DNA of 64,000 nucleotides, taken from positions 62,001-126,000 of the forward strand of contig NZ_CP181167.1 of assembly GCF_047824785.1 (NCBI RefSeq), in the 5' to 3' direction. Both the position numbers and the translations under genes were made by a program. Below, piece by piece: positions 58,246 through 64,000 of this stretch. How positions within the stretch are numbered: the stretch's first letter is position 1; every line of letters starts with the position of its first letter. This DNA comes from Nitrobacter sp039808345 (lineage in GTDB: Bacteria; Pseudomonadota; Alphaproteobacteria; Rhizobiales; Xanthobacteraceae). The notes under the pieces are model-generated. The model was not told the DNA's origin. It worked only from the letters and a program-made list of their open reading frames with translations, and searched no databases.

Positions 58246-59387
58246 ACCTTGCCGATACGAATGATCGGCTTCAGCGTGACTCCTTTTTCACTGTCGGCTG
58301 CGGCTTCGTTGATCTGGTCGAAGGAATAGAACTTGACCAGCCTGTCGAAGGGAAAGCGTCCGGCAAGATAGAGATCGATGAGTTTGGGAATGAACACGTC
58401 GGGAACGCTGTCGCCTTCGACAACGCCACGGATGCTTTTGACATTCTGCATCAGGTCATTGACGTCGAGATCAAGCATTGCCCCCGGCTTTGAAGCGCCA
58501 ACGATCGCAGCAGCTCCCGTCGGGCGCAAGGCCAGTACGGCACTGCGGATCACGGATGTAATACCCGTCGAATCCACCGCGAAATCCACGCCCTTTCCGG
58601 CAACGCCGCGGATCGCCTCGACCGGGTCCTCGTCGGCGCTGTTGACCACATGGGTGGCGCCGAGTTGCCGTGCCAGTTCCAGCCGCGAGGGCACGACGTC
58701 GATTGCGAAGATGGTCGTCGCACCGGCGGCGGCCGCTGCCATCACGGCCGAGAGGCCGACCGCTCCGGCGCCGAAGGCCGCAAAGCTCGCTCCCGGCCCG
58801 ACCTTGAGGGCATTGAGGACGGTTCCCGCGCCTGTCTGTATCCCGCACCCAAGAGGTCCCAGCAGTTCCAGTGGTGCATCCTTGCGCACCTTCACCACAT
58901 TACGATCGTTGGCGATGGCGTATGCGCCGAATGAGGATTGACCGAAGAACCGATCATGTAGCTGGCTCTGGTCATGTCCGCACAGGGCATGCGAGCCGTC
59001 GTCGGGGCGCGCGCCAGCGAAATTGTAGTCGTTAAAGTTCTCACAATAGGCCGGATGACCTTCCTGACACGGACGGCAAGCGCCGCAGGAATGAAAGGTG
59101 AGGACGACATGATCGCCTTTCCCGACTTTGGTGACGTTCTCCCCGACCGCTTCTACAATTCCGGCACCTTCATGTCCGAGGACGATCGGATGCGGCACTG
59201 GATAGATCTGATCGCGCGCGACCATATCGGTGTGGCACATGCCCGTCGCGATCACGCGGACCAGCACCTCGTTATGGCGCGGCGGCGTGATGTTCACCGG
59301 CTCGATTCGGAAGGGTCCGCCCTTCTGACGGACGACGGCCGCCTGAAAGTCACTTGCGGCAAATTGTTGAATCGACATCTGGTTCAT
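58242..59387 (-). CDS. Zinc-dependent aryl-alcohol-type dehydrogenase
   Basis: A 381-aa medium-chain dehydrogenase. Catalytic zinc ligands: Cys in ATGMCHTDMVA and His/Glu in VLGHEGAGIVEAVGENV. Structural zinc: CGACRPCQEGHPAYC. NAD site: FGAGAVGLSAVMAAAAAGAT with ID (NAD-type acidic residue) in IFAIDVVPSR. It resembles XylB/benzyl-alcohol dehydrogenases, so it may oxidise 4-hydroxybenzyl or related alcohols, which fits with pch nearby. Met 59387 or 59378 may start it. Convergent with the VOC gene. Confidence 0.88.
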   Translation of the reverse strand: MNQMSIQQFAASDFQAAVVRQKGGPFRIEPVNITPPRHNEVLVRVIATGMCHTDMVARDQIYPVPHPIVLGHEGAGIVEAVGENVTKVGKGDHVVLTFHSCGACRPCQEGHPAYCENFNDYNFAGARPDDGSHALCGHDQSQLHDRFFGQSSFGAYAIANDRNVVKVRKDAPLELLGPLGCGIQTGAGTVLNALKVGPGASFAAFGAGAVGLSAVMAAAAAGATTIFAIDVVPSRLELARQLGATHVVNSADEDPVEAIRGVAGKGVDFAVDSTGITSVIRSAVLALRPTGAAAIVGASKPGAMLDLDVNDLMQNVKSIRGVVEGDSVPDVFIPKLIDLYLAGRFPFDRLVKFYSFDQINEAAADSEKGVTLKPIIRIGKV

Positions 59388-60017
59388 CCTACTTAAATCG
59401 AAAGATCACTATATTGATCGATTATAGCCGTTGGCCACCCGTCAATTGACCGCCGACCACAATATCGTACGCAAGCGTTGCCTCACAGTTCGACTTAACG
59501 ACGCGACAGGGACGTTAGGCCATCATATATCCAAGGAGGATGTCGCGCCTCAAAGGTGTGTAAAGTTAGTCGAGAGACCACTCCCGCAGGGATGACATTA
59601 AGAACCAGGTGAAAACAATTTTTTTGATGGCGTCCGAGTGGATCGACTCGCGCTTTCCCGCGCCTGGGGTGCCGGCCATACGCTCGATCCGCGCCTGGTT
59701 GATTGACGTCGGATGTCCGTTCCCTTGGCGGGCCGACGTTGGTTACGCGCCCGGTCGCAGCCTCCGGCGTGACGACTTCATGACCAGCGATATCAAGGCT
59801 CGGTACGGCCTTGATCGGCGGGCCAATTTGAGGCTGACTCAAGCGCGGGAATCCCTACTCCCGCGCGTCTTATATTCACGTCGCTATGAACAGGTGGGTT
59901 CACAATCCTTCGGGATCACCGTTCGATTTGAGGACCGCAAGCGCTGTAGCCCACTTGTTCCAACCCGCATTTAGATTTGAACGATGGCGATGGCCGCCAA
60001 ACCGATCGTCAGGAGAT
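59388..60017. other. Spacer between the dehydrogenase and efflux genes
   Basis: About 630 nt. The ORFs at 59495-59842 (minus) and 59609-59974 (plus) overlap each other and match nothing I know. The divergent promoters of the dehydrogenase (near 59400-59480, AT-rich with cactatattgatcgattata) and the efflux genes should lie here; no TetR gene is present. Confidence 0.4.
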
Positions 60018-61175
60018 ATGAAAGCCATGCGCGCCCTTTCATCGGTCTGCATTTTTATTGTTGGAGCATTCCTGTCGGCGACATCAGTGATTGCGCAACT
60101 GGGCTAAAACGCCCCGCCTGCGGTCGGAGTTGTCACCGCCGAATTCAAACCGATGGCCGAGAGCACGGAGATCAATGGCCGTATTCAAGCTCGGCATCGC
60201 GTTGACCTGGTTGCGCGCGTGACTGCGTTCATGGACGAGCGGCTTTTTGTGGAAGGCGCGGACGTCAAGAAGGATCAGATTCTATATAGGCTCGAGCGTG
60301 CGCCGTTCGAAGCAGAGGTCGAGGCTAAGGAAGCGGCAGTTGCTCAGGCACAGGCTCAACTGGAGAATGCCGATCTCACGCTTTCTCGTGCAGAAGAGCT
60401 ATTCCGGAAAAACTCCGGTACCCGCGTCACAGCCGACGCAGCGCTGGCGGCGCAACGCACGGCTGCGGCGCAGCTGAAGGCCGCGCAGGCGCAGCTCCAT
60501 CAGGCGCAAATCAATCTGGATTACACTGAAATAAGAGCACCCATCGACGGCCTCATTGGCCAAACATCGGTCACGGTCGGTAACGTTGTCAGCCCGTCCA
60601 GCGGTACGCTGGCGACCATCGTCAGTCCAGATCCCATGTATGTGATTTTTCCTGTCTCGGTGCGCCGCGTCCTCGAACTAAGGGAACGCTATGCGGACAA
60701 GGGCGGCTATCAGGCCGTCCAGATTCGCGTGCGCCTGCCGAACGGGGAAATATACGGTCAAATCGGCAAGCTCGACTTCGTCGATATCGGCGTTGCCAAG
60801 GATACCGACACCCTCATCCTGCGCGGCACGATTCCCAATTCGGTGATTCAGACGGTCGAGGGGAAGAAGCTTTACGAATTGACGGACCAGGAGTTTGTCA
60901 CCGTCTTGCTCGAGGCTGTCGAACCGCTCAAGGTGCTTGCGGTTCCGCGCGCCGCGATCCTTGCCGACCAGCAGGGCGATTATGTGTTCGTGGTCAATGA
61001 TAAGAACGTGGCCGAACGACGCCACGTGAAGTTGGGACAATCAACCCCCGATGTCGCGGGGATCGTCGATGGTTTGAGACCGGGCGAGCGGGTCGTCATG
61101 GAGGGAATCCAGCGGGTGCGTCCAGATCTTGTGGTCTCGCCGGCTCCGGCTTCATCAATCCCCGCTGGGAGATAA
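60018..61175 (+). pseudogene. RND efflux periplasmic adaptor with in-frame stop at codon 30
   Basis: ATG 60018, with aggag upstream, gives MKAMRALSSVCIFIVGAFLS and ATSVIAQLG, a signal peptide, then TAA at 60105-60107. The same frame then continues NAPPAVGVVTAEFKPMAEST without interruption to 61175: a full HlyD/AcrA-type membrane fusion protein with lipoyl half (RHRVDLVARVTAFMDERLFV), coiled-coil hairpin (EAEVEAKEAAVAQAQAQLEN) and barrel (PIDGLIGQTSVTVGNVVSPS). A CAA-to-TAA change would explain it. Starting at ATG 60153 would lose the signal peptide. Either the gene is inactive, the stop is read through, or there is a base-call error. Confidence 0.85.
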
Positions 61176-61178
61176 CGC

Positions 61179-64000
61179 ATGCTCTCGGCCTATTTTATCG
61201 ATCGCCCCCGCATGGCGATCGTCATCGCCATCGTCATTTCGCTCGCGGGTCTGCTGGCTCTCTCACGCATCCCCGTGGCTCAGCTACCCGACATCGTTCC
61301 GCCGGAGGTTCAGGTCTCGGCGGTCTATCCGGGCGCTTCCGCCTCGGTGGTGGAAGCGACGGTGGCGCAACCGATCGAGTCCAAAGTCGTCGGCGTCGAC
61401 AAGATGATTTATATGAAGAGCAGCAGTGGCGCCGATGGAAGTTACAATCTGGACGTCAGTTTTGCTCTCGGCACCGATCCCGATATTAATACCGTCAACG
61501 TCAATAATCGCGTTCAGACCGCGATGGCGAGTCTGCCGCCAGAGGTGCAGGTTCAGGGATTGACGGTTCAGAAGCGAACCTCATCCGTCCTTCAGTTCAT
61601 TACGCTCTACAGCGAGGGCGGCAAGCTCGATCCGCTAACCATCACTAATTATGCCATCATCAACGTTCTGGATGAGTTGTCGCGGATATCGGGCGTCGGG
61701 CAGGCGCTCCTGTTTGGACGCGAAAACTATTCGATGCGGATCTGGTTCGATACCGCACGATTGACGAGCCTCGGTCTGGGACCCTCTGACGTCATTCGCG
61801 CCGTACAAGCGCAGAACGTCCAGGCGCCGATCGGTCGGCTTGGAGCCCGTCCGGTTCCTGAAGACCAGCAGTTCCAGTTAAATCTGCAGACGCAGGGCCG
61901 CCTTACGACCCCGGAGCAATTTGGCGCCATCGTCATTCGAGCCAATCCGGACGGTTCGGTGCTGCTGGTCAAGGACGTCGCACGGATCGAGTTGGGCGCG
62001 CAGAATCAGGATACCTTCAGCCGGCTAAATGGCGATCCGTCGGTTACGATCGGCATCTATCTGTCGCCTGGCGCCAATGCCCTCACAGTATCGAAGGTTG
62101 TGAACGCAACCCTGGAAAAGCTGCGAGATCGCTTTCCCGAGGGGCTGCAAGCTCGCGTGGTGCATGATTCGACGGTTTTCGTGAGGGATACGATCAACGC
62201 AGTCATTCAGGCGCTTATTGAGGCATTTGTTCTCGTCGGCATCGTCGTGTTCCTGTTTCTCGGCAATCTGCGCGCGACCCTCATTCCAATCATTGCCATT
62301 CCGGTCAGCTTGATCGGAAGCTTCGCCGTTCTTCTTATGCTCGGTTATTCGGCCAATACCGTCTCGCTGCTGGCGCTGGTGCTCGCGGTCGGCATCGTCG
62401 TAGACGACGCGATCGTTGTGGTCGAGAACGTCGAGCGCATAATGGAGGAAGAGCCGGATCTATCGCCTGCGGAGGCGACCAAGAAAGCGATGGCGCAGGT
62501 GACGGGGCCGATCATCGGCATCACTTTGGTCCTGCTGTCGGTGTTCGTCCCGATCGCTTTCATCGCCGGCATTTCGGGCGAGCTGTTTCGCCAGTTCGCT
62601 GTGACGATTAGTGCTGCGGTGCTCATCTCGGCGGTCAACGCGCTGACCCTCTCGCCCGCACTGTGCACAGTGTTCCTTCGTCATTCTCCGCGTCGCGGAA
62701 TCATGGGACGCATCGGACAAGGGATCGACAAGGTGCGCGACGGTTATGCCACAGTCGTTCGCAAGACATTGCGGCTGTCGGTCATGTCAATGGTGCTGAT
62801 CGCCGCATTCGGCCTGGGCATTTTTGGTTTGATGCGCGTTACCCCCACGGGCTTCCTTCCTGAGGAGGATCAGGGAACATTCTTCATCAACGTACAACTG
62901 CCCGATGGCGCTTCGGTCAACCGGACAAGCGAAACCGTTAAGCAAGTCGAGAACATCCTGAAAGGGGTGCCTCAAGTGCGGGATACCATTTCGATCATCG
63001 GCTACTCGCTGCTCGATGGCTATGCTGCCAGCAACAATGCGTTCATGATCGTCAAGCTGAAGCCATTCGAAGAGCGCACCGGCGTGGCCGATTCCGCTCA
63101 AGCGCTGATTGCGCAAGTATTCAGCGCGGCACAGCAAATCCGCACCGCGAATGTATTGCCCTTCAATCTCCCTCCCATCGTGGGGCTATCAACCACCGGC
63201 GGTTTCGAGTATCAGCTCGAGAATCTGGAAGGTGCCGATCCGAAAGCGATGAACTCGGTGGTTCAGGGACTGATCGCTGCAGCCAATCAGGACTCGCGGC
63301 TTTCACGCGTCTTCTCGACATACGGAGCCAACGCGCCTTCGGTCTTTCTTGATATTGATCGCGAGAAGGCGCAGTCACTCGGCATCACGCTCAATGACGT
63401 TTTCACCACGCTGCAAACCACCCTCGGCGGTTACTTCATCAATAATAATTTCAATCTATTCGGCCGGACCTGGCAGGTCAATTTGCAAGCCGAGGCAGCG
63501 GATCGGCGCGATATATCTTCCCTTTGGAAGATCTACATCCGAAATTCAAAGGGTGAAATGGTGCCGCTACAGTCGATCGCAACGGCTCGCACCGTGACGG
63601 GGCCGCAAGTTATCACACGATACAACAATTATCGCTCGGTGACCATCAACGGCAGCCCGGCTCCGGGCGTGGCCTCGGGGACGGCATTGGATGCCATGGC
63701 CGAGGTGTCTGCCAAGACTCTCCCGCCTGGCTATGCATTCGAATGGACCGGGACCGCCTATCAGGAACAGGCGGCGAGCGGCCAGACCATAATCGTGCTC
63801 GGCATGGCGTTGCTATTCGCGTTCCTGTTTCTGGTGGCGCTTTACGAGAGCTGGATCATTCCTGTCCCGGTGCTGTTCTCGGTGGTTGTCGGTGTGCTCG
63901 GTGCCATTGCCGGGGTTTTGATCGCGCACCTTACGCTCGATCTCTATGCGCAGATCGGACTCGTCGTTCTGATTGCACTGGCCGCGAAGAACGCCATCCT
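61179..64000 (+). CDS. RND multidrug efflux permease (HAE-1/AcrB type), partial
   Basis: MLSAYFIDRPRMAIVIAIVI begins 3 nt after the adaptor stop; the frame is open to the window edge (940 codons of about 1040). AcrB-type marks: VYPGASASVVEATVAQPIES, YMKSSSGADGSYNLDVSFAL, IGRLGARPVPEDQQFQLNLQ and the proton-relay Asp pair in AVGIVVDDAIVVVENVER (about 407-408). TPTGFLPEEDQGTFFINVQL and the repeat half LGMALLFAFLFLVALYESW follow. It would export hydrophobic compounds with the adaptor and an outer-membrane factor, perhaps encoded beyond the window. Confidence 0.93.
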   Translation, partial: MLSAYFIDRPRMAIVIAIVISLAGLLALSRIPVAQLPDIVPPEVQVSAVYPGASASVVEATVAQPIESKVVGVDKMIYMKSSSGADGSYNLDVSFALGTDPDINTVNVNNRVQTAMASLPPEVQVQGLTVQKRTSSVLQFITLYSEGGKLDPLTITNYAIINVLDELSRISGVGQALLFGRENYSMRIWFDTARLTSLGLGPSDVIRAVQAQNVQAPIGRLGARPVPEDQQFQLNLQTQGRLTTPEQFGAIVIRANPDGSVLLVKDVARIELGAQNQDTFSRLNGDPSVTIGIYLSPGANALTVSKVVNATLEKLRDRFPEGLQARVVHDSTVFVRDTINAVIQALIEAFVLVGIVVFLFLGNLRATLIPIIAIPVSLIGSFAVLLMLGYSANTVSLLALVLAVGIVVDDAIVVVENVERIMEEEPDLSPAEATKKAMAQVTGPIIGITLVLLSVFVPIAFIAGISGELFRQFAVTISAAVLISAVNALTLSPALCTVFLRHSPRRGIMGRIGQGIDKVRDGYATVVRKTLRLSVMSMVLIAAFGLGIFGLMRVTPTGFLPEEDQGTFFINVQLPDGASVNRTSETVKQVENILKGVPQVRDTISIIGYSLLDGYAASNNAFMIVKLKPFEERTGVADSAQALIAQVFSAAQQIRTANVLPFNLPPIVGLSTTGGFEYQLENLEGADPKAMNSVVQGLIAAANQDSRLSRVFSTYGANAPSVFLDIDREKAQSLGITLNDVFTTLQTTLGGYFINNNFNLFGRTWQVNLQAEAADRRDISSLWKIYIRNSKGEMVPLQSIATARTVTGPQVITRYNNYRSVTINGSPAPGVASGTALDAMAEVSAKTLPPGYAFEWTGTAYQEQAASGQTIIVLGMALLFAFLFLVALYESWIIPVPVLFSVVVGVLGAIAGVLIAHLTLDLYAQIGLVVLIALAAKNAI

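Noticed and set aside
59495..59974. Overlapping ORFs on both strands upstream of the efflux genes
   Set aside because: Neither shows domain-like sequence or start signals; I leave the region unassigned.

Overview
This window comes from the chromosome of an alphaproteobacterium, most likely a Bradyrhizobiaceae/Nitrobacteraceae member (Nitrobacter, Rhodopseudomonas, Bradyrhizobium or Afipia type). The reasons are high GC, the protein sequences and gene order (pheS-rplT-rpmI-infC; hslU-GNAT-hslV; hisB-DUF2628-hisH-hisA-hisF-hisE-coaA), a double-domain dCTP deaminase, a SAM-II riboswitch before metZ, and palindromic intergenic repeats of a kind common in that family. The genus is an inference; no 16S gene is present.

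Positions 1-37700 are core chromosome. They hold translation genes (pheT fragment, a small unknown gene inside pheST, pheS, rplT, rpmI, infC with an AUU start), a serine hydrolase, a DUF2235 phospholipase-like protein and a four-PAS protein with a vestigial chemoreceptor tail. Next come tRNA-Gly(CCC), crcB under a fluoride riboswitch, dcd, metZ under a SAM-II riboswitch with a terminator, and an OpgC/SGNH/SGNH envelope operon. Then follow apaG, hslO, glnD, a class A PBP, a DUF45 metalloprotease, PHA depolymerase, hslUV with a deleted GNAT between them, the histidine operon, coaA, a hybrid histidine kinase, and a comM gene that has lost its 5' end. Many gaps carry copies of a few modular palindromic repeats.

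Positions 37700-64000 are accessory DNA. comM is cut at about 37740 and a tyrosine integrase follows at once, so this looks like the edge of a genomic island inside comM. Then come two divergent Arc-type regulators with three matching operator palindromes; the second is cut by a 2.5-kb IS21 element. On the other side of the IS lies the tail of trbF, then trbG, trbI, a DUF2274 gene, a TumE-like/winged-helix toxin-antitoxin pair, and an internally deleted serine recombinase running into tRNA-Arg(CCG). A 35-nt copy of that tRNA's 3' end lies inverted just beyond. This is the wreck of a conjugative element. Next are a PPOX fragment, a truncated IS630 and an intact hipBA pair with operator palindromes.

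Positions 49600-64000 are a catabolic and stress section: an FMN reductase; a complete p-cresol operon (pchA-pchC-pchX-pchF, minus strand) that would convert 4-cresol to 4-hydroxybenzoate; a fragment of glutathionyl-hydroquinone reductase; a LysR regulator; an NADP-binding reductase, a DoxX protein and a ring-cleavage-type VOC dioxygenase; a zinc aryl-alcohol-type dehydrogenase; and an RND efflux pump whose adaptor gene has an in-frame stop at codon 30 and whose permease runs off the window. Together these could serve uptake, oxidation and detoxification of phenolics and quinones.

I found no CRISPR array and no rRNA genes. The strongest odd signals are the unknown gene coupled on both sides within pheST, the comM island edge, the IS21 junction joining unrelated genes, the inverted tRNA-Arg end, and the nonsense codon in the efflux adaptor.
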